NCBI GenBank assembly: GCA_013360395.1
Contig: JABWBQ010000010.1
Coordinates: 1-62,268 of the forward strand
DNA length: 62,268 nucleotides
Direction: 5' to 3'
DNA from: Flavobacteriales bacterium
Lineage (GTDB): Bacteria; Bacteroidota; Bacteroidia; Flavobacteriales_F; PHOS-HE28
Part shown: positions 23,799 through 33,126 of the stretch, piece by piece
How the letters are laid out: each line of letters opens with the position of its first letter
How positions within the stretch are numbered: position 1 is the first letter of the stretch
Translations under genes and position numbers: made by a program
The notes under the pieces: generated by a model
What the model was told of the DNA's origin: nothing
Database searches by the model: none
The model's input: only the letters and a program-made list of their open reading frames with translations

Positions 23799-24974
23799 AT
23801 GAACGCATACATCATCTCCGGTTTCCGCAGCGCAGTTGGCAAAGCGCCCCGCGGCAAGTTCCGTTTCACCCGCCCCGACGACCTGGCCGCCAACGTGGTG
23901 AAGCACCTGATGGCCTCCGTGCCGAACCTCGCCGCCGAACAGGTGGACGACGTGATCGTGGGCAACGCCACGCCCGAGGCCGAGCAGGGCCTGAACGTGG
24001 GCCGCATGATCAGCCTCATGGGCCTGAACACCGACAAAGTGCCGGGCATGACGGTGAACCGCTACTGCAGCAGCGGCAGCGAGACCATCGCCATCGCCGC
24101 GGCCAAGATCCACAGCGGGCAGGCCGATGTGATCATCGCCGGCGGCGTGGAGTGCATGAGCCCCATCCCCTTCGGCGGCTGGCGCATCGTGCCCAACTAC
24201 GAGGTAAGCAAGGCCAACCCCACCTACTACTGGGGCATGGGCCTCACCGCCGAGGCCGTGGCGCGCGATTTCAAGGTGAGCCGCGAGGACCAGGACGCCT
24301 TTTCGCTGCGGAGCCACGAGAAGGCGCTGGCCGCGATCAAGGAAGGCCACTTCAAGGACGAGATCGTGCCCGTGGAAGTGGAGCGCGTGTACCTCGATGA
24401 GAAGGAGAAGCGCCAAGTGGAGAAGTACGTGGTGGACACCGATGAAGGTCCGCGCGCGAGCACCTTGGAAGGCTTGGCGAAGCTGAAGCCGGTGTTCGAC
24501 GCGAAGGGCACGGTGACGGCGGGCAATAGCAGCCAGACGAGCGATGGCGCGGCCTTCGTGCTGGTGGTGAGCGAGCGCATGCTGAAGCAGCTGAACGTGC
24601 AGCCGATCGCGCGCCTGCTCTCCTACCACGTGGCGGGCGTGGAGCCGCGCATCATGGGCATCGGTCCCGTGGCGGCGGTGCCGAAGGCGCTGGAGAAGGC
24701 CGGGCTCAAGAAGAGCGACATCGGGCTGTTCGAGCTGAACGAGGCCTTCGCGTCGCAATCGCTGGCGGTGGTACGCGAGTTGGGCATCGACCCAGAGCTG
24801 GTGAACGTGAACGGCGGGGCGATCGCGCTGGGACACCCGCTGGGCTGCACGGGCACGAAGCTGACGGTGCAACTGCTGAACGAGATGCGGCGACGCAAGC
24901 AGAAGTACGGTGTGGTGACGATGTGTGTGGGGACGGGGCAGGGCGCGGCGAGTGTGTTCGAGTTGTTGAATTGA
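23799..24974 (+). CDS. acetyl-CoA acyltransferase (thiolase)
   Basis: A 391-residue thiolase. Cys90 in NRYCSSGSETI is the acyl-accepting nucleophile; GGAIALGHPLGCTG supplies the His, and CVGTGQGAA the second Cys. It cleaves 3-ketoacyl-CoA to acetyl-CoA and a shortened acyl-CoA, the last step after the FadJ-like enzyme. The ATG at 23799 follows immediately upon repeat-derived sequence. Biosynthetic use as acetoacetyl-CoA thiolase is possible, but the neighbours favour degradation. Confidence 0.93.
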   Translation: MNAYIISGFRSAVGKAPRGKFRFTRPDDLAANVVKHLMASVPNLAAEQVDDVIVGNATPEAEQGLNVGRMISLMGLNTDKVPGMTVNRYCSSGSETIAIAAAKIHSGQADVIIAGGVECMSPIPFGGWRIVPNYEVSKANPTYYWGMGLTAEAVARDFKVSREDQDAFSLRSHEKALAAIKEGHFKDEIVPVEVERVYLDEKEKRQVEKYVVDTDEGPRASTLEGLAKLKPVFDAKGTVTAGNSSQTSDGAAFVLVVSERMLKQLNVQPIARLLSYHVAGVEPRIMGIGPVAAVPKALEKAGLKKSDIGLFELNEAFASQSLAVVRELGIDPELVNVNGGAIALGHPLGCTGTKLTVQLLNEMRRRKQKYGVVTMCVGTGQGAASVFELLN

Positions 24975-25000
24975 TGGAGCAAAAGCGGGATAGTATTGCC

Positions 25001-25022
25001 CGCCCTGAGCCTGTCGAAGGGT
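25001..25022. repeat. CCCTGAGCCTGTCGAAGGG palindromic repeat
   Basis: CGCCCTGAGCCTGTCGAAGGG is the REP-like sequence (complement CCCTTCGACAGGCTCAGGG) seen widely in bacterial intergenic regions. A variant, CCCTGAGCCCAGTCGAAGG, occurs at 26247-26265. The rest of the 179-base gap after the thiolase gene shows nothing else clear. Confidence 0.55.
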
Positions 25023-25153
25023 GGGCGTTCCGGCTCGAAGACTCGCCGTCGGGCCATTCGTTCCAAGTCCTCGCGCGGATTACCGCGCTGTGGGCTTTCC
25101 ACTTCTGTCCCTAACGCGACGTGCAGAGCTAACTAAAATCCACTGAGAAGAAC

Positions 25154-26077
25154 ATGAGACCGACAGCAGAAGAACGCGTTGCATACAATGTGAACTACTC
25201 CAAGGACACCGATTTCTCGGCCTATGCTCGACTGCTTCAAAGCCGATGGCGCACTTCCAAAGGATATCCGATGGGGAAGCTCGGCAACTACTTGGAAGCC
25301 GATTTCGCAAAGGCATCTAAAGCGAACTTCTTGACCGAGCGCATTCAGTCCTTGGCCACCGATGAAATGACGCAAGCCAAGGCATCCAAGGCTCTCTTCG
25401 ATGAGGGGCGAATGTGGTCGAACTTGCTCTCATCACAACCCCTTTGTTTCAATCTCTTCGGTGAGTTGTCCTTTGATCTGGATGCAGCGACCGCCTGCTT
25501 CAGGAAGCTATTCCCGGATCGCATTGGTCGAGTGACCAGCGTGAAGTTCGAGTACTCGCCTGGCCGCGGCGATGCTCGATACACCGGAGATCGTTCTGCG
25601 TTTGATGTCTTCGTCGAGTATGAGCGCGATGGCCGGAATGGGTTCTTGGGAATCGAGGTCAAATACGCCGAGAGCCTTCGCGAAGAACAGCCGAAGAAAT
25701 CGGCAGAGATCGTTGAGAAACACGGTGCGCGTTACACAGAGCTTACCGAAGCACATGGTGTCTTCAAGCCCAATGTGATCGCCACGCTACGCCACCCACC
25801 ACTATCACAGATCTGGCGCGACCATCTGCTATCCATCGCATTGCTGAACCACCCAGAACGGAAGTTCAACGAGGGCGTCTTCGTCTTTCTCTTCCCATCG
25901 CTCAACAAGCAATGCCAAGAAGGGGTAAACGAGTATTCCAGGTATCTGACGAGCAACGACGACAAGATCAGCGGCTTCTGCCCGAGACACTTGGAAGACT
26001 TCATTCACACCGTTGCTGATCACTACCACGCCGACTGGAGCGCTGAGTTGAGGTCACGATACCTTGGAGGTAAATGA
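25154..26077 (+). CDS. putative PD-(D/E)XK nuclease-like protein
   Basis: A 307-residue protein without signal peptide. SAFDVFVEYERDGRNGFLGI followed by EVKYAE has the Asp...Glu-x-Lys spacing of the PD-(D/E)XK nuclease core (Asp near residue 158, EVK near 176). It resembles, from memory, the PGN_0703-type putative restriction endonucleases of Bacteroidota. Its codon use is clearly less GC-biased than that of the surrounding genes, which suggests transfer. No methyltransferase is visible beside it, so a classic restriction-modification pair is not present. It could be a defence or repair nuclease. Confidence 0.5.
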   Translation: MRPTAEERVAYNVNYSKDTDFSAYARLLQSRWRTSKGYPMGKLGNYLEADFAKASKANFLTERIQSLATDEMTQAKASKALFDEGRMWSNLLSSQPLCFNLFGELSFDLDAATACFRKLFPDRIGRVTSVKFEYSPGRGDARYTGDRSAFDVFVEYERDGRNGFLGIEVKYAESLREEQPKKSAEIVEKHGARYTELTEAHGVFKPNVIATLRHPPLSQIWRDHLLSIALLNHPERKFNEGVFVFLFPSLNKQCQEGVNEYSRYLTSNDDKISGFCPRHLEDFIHTVADHYHADWSAELRSRYLGGK

Positions 26078-26144
26078 ACCCCGCGCCCTCCACCAAATCC
26101 CGCCTGACCGAAGGCTGCCTTGCGCTGGAAAGAACACCTCACCA

Positions 26145-26191
26145 GCGTATGTTGTCCAATGCGCGTTGACGAAGAAACCGTCGCGCACTGA
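26145..26191 (+). repeat. direct repeat, left copy flanking toxin-antitoxin region
   Basis: The repeat starts GCGTATGTTGTCCAATGCGC and runs about 46 bases to ACTGA. The right copy at 26983-27029 matches it with about three substitutions. Within the left copy, TGCGCG and CGCGCA form an inverted repeat. Together the copies bracket the BRO-N remnant and the VapBC-type pair. Confidence 0.65.
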
Positions 26192-26226
26192 AGCCACGCC
26201 TACGCTAAAGCTTCGGCGTACAAAGC

Positions 26227-26358
26227 ATGAGCGCCCTCCTTCCCCGCCCTGAGCCCAGTCGAAGGACCTCCTCCACTTTGTTCGAGCAGGACCACATCCG
26301 CCGGGCCTACGATGATGCCGCGGAGACCTGGTGGTTCTCGGTGATCGACATGGTCCAA
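26227..26358 (+). pseudogene. BRO-N domain remnant
   Basis: From the ATG at 26227 the frame reads through a proline-rich start to TLFEQDHIRRAYDDAAETWW and FSVIDMVQ. That is the opening of a BRO-N domain, as in BRO-family and DinD-like proteins (FEQKxIRRxWxxxxWYFSVxDVV). After about residue 44 the similarity stops and the frame continues only with unrelated sequence to 26511. The rest of the domain is absent, so this is a decayed phage- or mobile-element-type gene. A REP-like palindrome overlaps its start. Confidence 0.6.
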
Positions 26359-26428
26359 GTCCACGACCAACCGTGGGACTTCCACGAGGACCAGAAGTAT
26401 CTTTGGCCAAGACCCAATTCCAATAGAC

Positions 26429-26608
26429 ATGGCAGTCACCATCAAGGAAGGTATGAGCAAACGGGAGATCGCTGCTGCCTTGAAGAAGCTGAAGAACGGT
26501 CGCAAGCGTAAGCGTGCCTTGCCCGACATCCGGAAGTTCGCGGGGACCATTACGCTGAAGGAAGATCCCTTGGTCATCCAAAAGAAGATGCGTGATGAGT
26601 GGGGTTAG
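26429..26608 (+). CDS. putative VapB-like antitoxin
   Basis: A 59-residue, very basic-to-mixed protein starting MAVTIKEGMSKREIAAALKK and ending KKMRDEWG. Its stop overlaps the start of a PIN-domain toxin gene, the normal antitoxin-first arrangement. The C-terminal stretch (TLKEDPLVIQKKMRDEW) looks like the toxin-neutralising tail of small antitoxins. A known DNA-binding fold is not obvious. It would bind and inhibit the PIN RNase and repress the operon. Confidence 0.7.
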   Translation: MAVTIKEGMSKREIAAALKKLKNGRKRKRALPDIRKFAGTITLKEDPLVIQKKMRDEWG

Positions 26609-26975
26609 GTACGTGGTGGACACGAACATTGTGCTGTACCTCCTGCGGGGCACTGAAACCGTGATCGAACTATTGCGTGACAAGGGCCTTCACCTTTCGG
26701 TGATCACGCGGATGGAATTGTTGAGCTTCCCCGGAATGATCCGTTCCGAGTTGCCGCTCATTCACGCCTTTCTGGATGCCTGGCCTGTGGAAGACCTCCA
26801 TTCCCGGATCGAGGATGAAGCCATTCGTCTCCGCCTCGCCTATCGCCTGAAGCTGCCGGACAGCATCATCGCAGCCACTGCCTCGCATATCGGGATCCCG
26901 CTTGTAACCGCCGATAAGGCCATGCTCCGGCTCGATGACGAGATCGAAGTGGTGCATTACGTGCCCAAGGGTTGA
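26595..26975 (+). CDS. vapC: PIN domain ribonuclease toxin (VapC-like)
   Basis: A 126-residue PIN protein with all four acidic metal ligands: Asp9 in YVVDTN, Glu41 in RMELL, Asp89 in LPDSIIAATA and Asp107 in VTADKAM. VapC toxins cleave tRNA or rRNA and halt translation. The ATG at 26595 overlaps the antitoxin by 14 bases; the GTG at 26592 is an alternative. The pair is enclosed by 46-base direct repeats, consistent with a mobile or recombining cassette. Confidence 0.88.
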   Translation: MSGVRYVVDTNIVLYLLRGTETVIELLRDKGLHLSVITRMELLSFPGMIRSELPLIHAFLDAWPVEDLHSRIEDEAIRLRLAYRLKLPDSIIAATASHIGIPLVTADKAMLRLDDEIEVVHYVPKG

Positions 26976-26982
26976 GGTCGAG

Positions 26983-27029
26983 GCGTATGTTGTCCAATGC
27001 GCGTTGACGAAGAGACCGTAGCGCGCTGA
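26983..27029 (+). repeat. direct repeat, right copy flanking toxin-antitoxin region
   Basis: Begins eight bases after the toxin stop and repeats the sequence at 26145 (GCGTATGTTGTCCAATGCGC...). On the minus strand both copies can be read as the short peptide FVNAHWTTYA, but this is taken as repeat sequence, not a gene. Confidence 0.65.
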
Positions 27030-27102
27030 CCTCCCAACAAGTCGGGATGAATCACATGAATTGCTTCCTTCCCACCGACCGTTTTCAACAGGGCGAAGCC
27101 CG

Positions 27103-27287
27103 GGTGACAAGTCGTCACCGGTCGGAGGTCAGACCTTGGATGGGATTTTGAGTCGGTGACGATCCGTCTCCAACTGAAATCGGCGCAGCGGAACTGGTAA
27201 CAGATCGTTACCAGTTGGGTTCAGCGCATTGCCAACCGGTTACAGATCGTAACCAGTTGATTGGGCAGTCGGTTACAATTTGAAACC
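27103..27287. repeat. array of five GGTNAC-N5-GTNACC palindromes
   Basis: Five inverted repeats with five-base spacers lie in the gap between the convergent vapC-like and 2H phosphoesterase genes: 27103-27119 GGTGAC/GTCACC, 27155-27171 GGTGAC/GTCTCC, 27196-27212 GGTAAC/GTTACC, 27238-27254 GGTTAC/GTAACC and 27271-27287 GGTTAC/GAAACC. Two have arms extended to ten bases (AACTGGTAAC, AACCGGTTAC). The variable fourth base usually changes together with its partner, so the symmetry is kept. Centres are 33-52 bases apart. Possible operator or recombination array. Confidence 0.6.
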
Positions 27288-27304
27288 AACTGGAACCTTC
27301 GGCT

Positions 27305-27847
27305 TCATTCCAACGGAAAAGCCCGCACCCGCCCGTACCGCTCCCCCGGTTTCAACACGCGCTTGAGCAGCACCAGTTCTCCCACGCGCTCGGCGCTGGC
27401 AAGCTCGTGCGGTGCGAGCATCTCCCACGCCTTCTCGAACTGCGCGGGCTTAAGACCGGCTGCGACGGTGAGGTGCGGATGATCCGTCTCGCGGAGCGCC
27501 GGGCTCAACGCCTCATGCTGGCGCAGGGCAGCAACGACGGGTGCGCGCACAACCGCGATGGCCTCCTTCTCCACAGGGTCGATGTAGATGGTGCGCCGGT
27601 CGGGGAAGTGCGTGATGCCCTTGTAGTGCAACGTGAACGACCGTTGCCCGACCACACCGCTCTCCATGGCCCGGATGATGTCGGCTTCGTACGTGTTGGG
27701 CAGGTCGAGGAAGCACAGGGTGATGTGCGGCGGGGTGTGCCGTCCGCTGAAGGAACCGATGCGGGCGTGGAGCCATTCGCGCAACCGGTCCACCTCGGCT
27801 GAAAGTTCCGGTGAAGGCAGGATGGTGAGGAGGAAGCGGTGGAGCAT
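27305..27847 (-). CDS. 2H phosphoesterase (2'-5' RNA ligase family)
   Basis: A 180-residue protein with the two HxT motifs of 2H phosphoesterases: PPHITLCF (near residue 40) and HPHLTVA (near residue 124). Family members hydrolyse 2'-5' or cyclic phosphodiester bonds in RNA or nucleotides; LigT also joins tRNA halves in vitro. It lies three bases downstream of the Fic gene on the same strand, so the two are very likely co-transcribed from the phased-repeat promoter. A shared function of nucleotidylation and phosphoester hydrolysis is only a suggestion. Confidence 0.85.
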   Translation of the reverse strand: MLHRFLLTILPSPELSAEVDRLREWLHARIGSFSGRHTPPHITLCFLDLPNTYEADIIRAMESGVVGQRSFTLHYKGITHFPDRRTIYIDPVEKEAIAVVRAPVVAALRQHEALSPALRETDHPHLTVAAGLKPAQFEKAWEMLAPHELASAERVGELVLLKRVLKPGERYGRVRAFPLE

Positions 27848-27850
27848 GGT

Positions 27851-28888
27851 TCAGGGGGCCGAATAGTGCGTACCGCGACCCGCGCCCGCACGAACGAGGA
27901 CATCGCGGGCCACCATCAATTCAAGGTCCTTCTTCACCGTGGGCAGTGCCAGGGCCAGGGCCTTGGCGATCCCGCCCGCCTGCGCACCGGCATGTGCCTG
28001 CACGTAGCGTAGGATGTTGCGCTGCCGGTCGTTCAGTGCGGTGACGGAGCCCTTCGCGTCAAGCTTCGCACGCAGCTTCTCCATCATCACCACCAGGCAG
28101 TCCAGGAAGAAGTGGACCCACGGCGACAGCTCCTCCCCGGGGCGTTGCAGCTGGCACTGGCGGAGCACGCGGTAGTACTCGTTCTTGCGCCGCTCGATCT
28201 CGTGCTCGAAGCTGACATACTGCACCCACGGGTAGCCTTCCTGCAGCAAGAGCAAAGTGGCCAGCAAGCGGCTCATCCGCCCATTGCCGTCCTGGAACGG
28301 GTGGATGGTGACGAACTCATAGCAGAACAGCGCCGCCCGGACTAGCGGATGGACCTTCGCCGGTGCGGCATACCAATCCACGAGCGCACGCATCGCCTCC
28401 TCGGTCTCCACGCCGGGCGGGGTGGTGGCGAAGACCACGGTGCGGCTTCCATCGGCGGCGACGGCCTCCACGGCGTTGGAGCGCTGCTTGTAGCCGCCGC
28501 GATGCCAGGCATCCTTGGTGCTGTACCGGAGGGCGAGCTTGTGCAGGTGCTTCAGCTCGCTCTCGCCGATGCGGATATCGGCGTAGGCCTCCGAGATCGT
28601 GTCAAGCGCCTCGAAGTAGCCCGCCACCTCCTGCTGGTCACGGTCCTCCAGCTTGGAAATGTCAAGCTGCGCGAGCAGGGCATCCACCTCATCATCGGCG
28701 AGCCGGCTGCCCTCGATGCGGGTGGATGCGCCCACGCTCTGCACGGTGGCGATGCGCTTGAGGTGCTTGAGCGAGCGGCCCTCGCGGCGCTCGATGCCCG
28801 CCCATTCGCCGGCGAAACGGTCCACGCGGCTAAGGGCCTGCAGCAGCTCCCAGGTGAGGTCCAGGCGAAAGGTGTGGAGGGACGGCAT
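27851..28888 (-). CDS. Fic family AMPylase-like protein with C-terminal winged helix
   Basis: A 345-residue class II-type Fic protein. The inhibitory motif STRIEGS (Glu59) precedes the Fic core, whose active site is HPFQDGNGRMSR (His196 to Arg207). Residues about 285-345 form a winged-helix-like domain (RQRNILRYVQAH, then GGIAKALALALPTVKKDLELM). Fic enzymes transfer AMP or other phosphate groups to protein hydroxyls; the N-terminal Glu blocks ATP until relieved. The C-terminal DNA-binding-like domain makes autoregulation plausible. A perfect TATATTTG box and six TATCCG repeats lie at and before the start codon. Confidence 0.9.
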   Translation of the reverse strand: MPSLHTFRLDLTWELLQALSRVDRFAGEWAGIERREGRSLKHLKRIATVQSVGASTRIEGSRLADDEVDALLAQLDISKLEDRDQQEVAGYFEALDTISEAYADIRIGESELKHLHKLALRYSTKDAWHRGGYKQRSNAVEAVAADGSRTVVFATTPPGVETEEAMRALVDWYAAPAKVHPLVRAALFCYEFVTIHPFQDGNGRMSRLLATLLLLQEGYPWVQYVSFEHEIERRKNEYYRVLRQCQLQRPGEELSPWVHFFLDCLVVMMEKLRAKLDAKGSVTALNDRQRNILRYVQAHAGAQAGGIAKALALALPTVKKDLELMVARDVLVRAGAGRGTHYSAP

Positions 28889-28976
28889 ATCCGCAAATAT
28901 ACGTTAATATCCGTTCTGTATCCGAAAATGGCCATGGTGTATCCGTGAATATCCGCAAACAGTCGCAACGTATCCG
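28888..28976 (-). promoter_or_regulatory. helically phased TATCCG array at the fic promoter
   Basis: Six TATCCG hexamers in the same orientation start at 28888, 28908, 28919, 28940, 28950 and 28971. The steps are 20, 11, 21, 10 and 21 bases, all close to one or two DNA turns, so every copy faces the same side of the helix. A degenerate TATACG at 28898 fills one vacant turn. The -7 box of the fic gene lies inside the array. Likely operator for a multimeric regulator. Confidence 0.7.
28894..28901 (-). promoter_or_regulatory. fic promoter -7 box
   Basis: On the minus strand this reads TATATTTG, a perfect TAnnTTTG match, ending six bases before the fic ATG, so the transcript is probably almost leaderless. 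The box lies between the first (28888) and second (28908) TATCCG hexamers. Confidence 0.6.
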
Positions 28977-29266
28977 AAAACCGGGATGCCGCGTGAGGGG
29001 CAGGAGCGGCGGCCTGCCGATGGTGCGCCGAAGGTGCGGCGCGAGCGAGGAGGCTGCGACGCAGGAGCAGACCCCGGAGCCGCTGCCGCACCCGGCGCAA
29101 CGAGGCAGCCACAGCGGATGACCCGGCCCGTGCGCCGGCCCGCGCGCCGCAGGGGGCACGCCCCTACTATTCCCTTGGTGAAAATGGTGAGAGGGAGAAA
29201 GTGGTGAAAAGGCCTTCCCGCTCACCCTGCTAACGACCCTCTCCATTCTGCCCATTTTGAAAATTT
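28977..29266. other. non-coding GC-rich spacer
   Basis: About 290 bases between the fic promoter and the acyl-CoA dehydrogenase promoter. The first two thirds are very GC-rich with many CGGC and GGCG words; the last third turns AT-richer (GTGAAAATGGTGAGAGGGAG). No gene, RNA or clear repeat is recognised. Confidence 0.5.
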
Positions 29267-29282
29267 GTTATGCGTGCATAAC
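29267..29282. promoter_or_regulatory. palindromic operator upstream of acyl-CoA dehydrogenase
   Basis: GTTATGC-GT-GCATAAC is a perfect inverted repeat with the same core (TATGC-GCATA) and length as the site at 20160. TAACTTTA (29279-29286), a near-match to the -7 box, starts 12 bases after the first base of the palindrome, exactly as at the marR-type promoter. Likely second target of the MarR regulator. Confidence 0.6.
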
Positions 29283-29337
29283 TTTATCCCGGACACCGCG
29301 TACCACATACTGTAGAACCGTCCCGACCGACACTCCC

Positions 29338-31128
<1,791 letters not shown>

Positions 31129-31180
31129 CCGCGCTCCGGACCGGATCTCGCGTGGATATCGCCTTGCTAACTTGGTGGCG

Positions 31181-32995
31181 ATGCGCCTCCTCCTCTGGCC
31201 CGCCCTGCTGGTCCCTGCACTGCTTTCCGCGCAGGTGAACATCAATCTGGCGGTGGATGCCTCCACGGTGACCGGCACGATCAACCCGTTGTGGGGCGAC
31301 CACTACGAGCTGCACCTGCTCAGCGGCGCGGGCGGCAACCCGACCGTGGATGGGCCGAAGGCGCCCTTCATCGACGATCCCGGCTTCCTTCCCGAGATGG
31401 CCCGGTTGCGGCCGCGCTCGATCCGCATCAGCACGGGCCGCTACGACGACCCGGGAACAGCGGACGACTACTCCACGGACACCACCGTGCTGCGCAACCT
31501 GCCCACGGAATTCTACCGCGGCCCGAACACTTTGGCCGGTGCCGACGACCCTTCCAACTACGACTTCAGTTACGTGGATTCGCTGGTGGACGTGGTGCAT
31601 GCCATGGGCGCCGATCCGTACGTGGAGATGGCCGCCATGCCCTTCCGCCTCAGCGCCGTGGACACCCCGACCTACTTCCCCTGCGTATACTGGACGCCGC
31701 CGTGCCACCTGTTCTCCTGGGACAATGCGATCCGTACGGCGCCACCGGCGGATCCGGCGGTGTACGGCCGCGTGTTCTACCACCTGGTGAAGCACCTCTA
31801 CGAAACACGGGGCGTGCATTGGTTCGAGGTCTGGAACGAACCCGACCAGTTCCCCGGTCTCACGCCGTTCTGGGATGGCGATGCACCACAACTGCACGCG
31901 ATGCTTGCCGCGCTCACCGCTGAAGTGAACGCCGATCCGGCGCTCTCCCCCCACGTGGAGATCGGCTGCTGCAGCTTCGCCATGCAGAGCTTCCTGAACC
32001 TGTTCGCCATCCAGTTCCTCTCCCTGGTGCAACAGCACAACACACGTCTCGACTTCCTCAGCGTGCACCCCTACTCCTCCGAGCCCATGGGCGGTTACGA
32101 CAGCGCCCGCACCACCGTGGCCGAGGGCTGGCGCGATACGTATGCACCGAACGCCGCCCTGCTGAACACCGAATGGGGTGTGCTGAACCCCGGTTTCGGG
32201 TCGGCGGGATGGAACAGCCTGGATTACGGGCTGGACCGGTTGCGGGCGTTGATCGAGATGCAGGACCGCGACTACCTCTTCGCCCATGCGGCCAGCTTGG
32301 CGGACAACGACACCATGGGCCCCACGTGCTGCCTGGGCATGTTCTACACCAAGCCCACCTTCGCCCCCAAGCCGGCCGCCTTCGCGTACATGGCCATGAA
32401 CCGCTTGAACGACACGCCCGACAGGCTCAGCTGCACCGTCAATGCGCCACACCTGGCCCTGGCCGCCCGAAGCGTCACCGGCGACACGGTTCTCGTGGCA
32501 CTGCCCGCACCCGATCCCGCACCAGGGACCGGGACCGTGTCGCTGACGGTGAACAACCTGCCCTGGACCACCGGCACCGCCCGGCGCCTGGAGCTCACCA
32601 TGACCGGATACGCGATGGACTCAGTGCTGCGCACGGCCTCCACGAGCTTGATCATCAACGGCACGTTCACCGACCCGCTCACCTACGCCAGCGATGCCGG
32701 CAACGGAAGACTCCTGCTTTGGGAACTGGTGCGCAACACCGGTGTGGGTATCGCATCAGACACACACGATGAACGCGCATTGGTCCTGATGAGCCATGGC
32801 GGCACCCTGCATGTAGCGCTTGCGGATGGACGCATTCCCGTGCGATCGCGCGTGATCAACCTTGCGGGAGCCAGCGTGGCAACAGCCGTGCAGGGCGGCG
32901 TGATCGACCTGTTGGGCATCAGCACCGGTGTGTACATCATTGAAGCTGCAACTGCGGATGGCATGGTCTTCCGTGAACGCTGGGTGAAGCCCTGA
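31181..32995 (+). CDS. secreted GH39-like glycoside hydrolase with C-terminal T9SS-type domain
   Basis: A 604-residue protein with signal peptide (MRLLLWPALLVPALLSAQ). The TIM-barrel region has FEVWNEPDQF, with Glu220 as the expected acid/base, and LLNTEWGV, with Glu331 as the expected nucleophile, in the manner of GH39 and related clan GH-A enzymes (beta-xylosidases and others). The end (residues about 520-604, RVINLAGASVATA, STGVYIIEA, ERWVKP) resembles a T9SS type A sorting domain. It is probably surface-bound and acts on plant or microbial glycans. The ATG at 31181 is preferred over upstream in-frame starts because it begins the signal peptide. Confidence 0.75.
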   Translation: MRLLLWPALLVPALLSAQVNINLAVDASTVTGTINPLWGDHYELHLLSGAGGNPTVDGPKAPFIDDPGFLPEMARLRPRSIRISTGRYDDPGTADDYSTDTTVLRNLPTEFYRGPNTLAGADDPSNYDFSYVDSLVDVVHAMGADPYVEMAAMPFRLSAVDTPTYFPCVYWTPPCHLFSWDNAIRTAPPADPAVYGRVFYHLVKHLYETRGVHWFEVWNEPDQFPGLTPFWDGDAPQLHAMLAALTAEVNADPALSPHVEIGCCSFAMQSFLNLFAIQFLSLVQQHNTRLDFLSVHPYSSEPMGGYDSARTTVAEGWRDTYAPNAALLNTEWGVLNPGFGSAGWNSLDYGLDRLRALIEMQDRDYLFAHAASLADNDTMGPTCCLGMFYTKPTFAPKPAAFAYMAMNRLNDTPDRLSCTVNAPHLALAARSVTGDTVLVALPAPDPAPGTGTVSLTVNNLPWTTGTARRLELTMTGYAMDSVLRTASTSLIINGTFTDPLTYASDAGNGRLLLWELVRNTGVGIASDTHDERALVLMSHGGTLHVALADGRIPVRSRVINLAGASVATAVQGGVIDLLGISTGVYIIEAATADGMVFRERWVKP

Positions 32996-33126
32996 ACGTC
33001 GGCGACGGAACGCCTGGCATCCACGGCATCCACGGCGAGCGGACCGCGCTCCGCGAAAGGCGCATCCCCCACCGGCACCCGGCGAGGAAGCCTTCGAACG
33101 AACGGAGGGCGATCTCGATATTCTCT

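Noticed and set aside
25154-26077. A complete restriction-modification system.
   Set aside because: Only a nuclease-like gene is present; no methyltransferase or specificity gene is found within several kilobases.
26145-27029. Small minus-strand peptides reading FVNAHWTTYA from both direct repeats.
   Set aside because: They arise only because the repeat itself is duplicated; no start signal or conserved length supports a gene.
27103-27287. CRISPR array.
   Set aside because: Units are short palindromes with variable arms and irregular spacing, with no constant repeat and no cas genes nearby.
28112-28948. Plus-strand frames opposite the Fic gene.
   Set aside because: The Fic motifs on the minus strand are unambiguous; the plus-strand frames have no recognisable motif.
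28888-28976. Plasmid-like replication iterons.
   Set aside because: Phased hexamers resemble iterons, but there is no rep gene, and the array surrounds a promoter of a chromosomal-type gene. Kept as a regulatory array.
32996-33126. A small gene between the GH39-like and ATPase genes.
   Set aside because: No frame has a convincing start, length or motif; the sequence is left as spacer.
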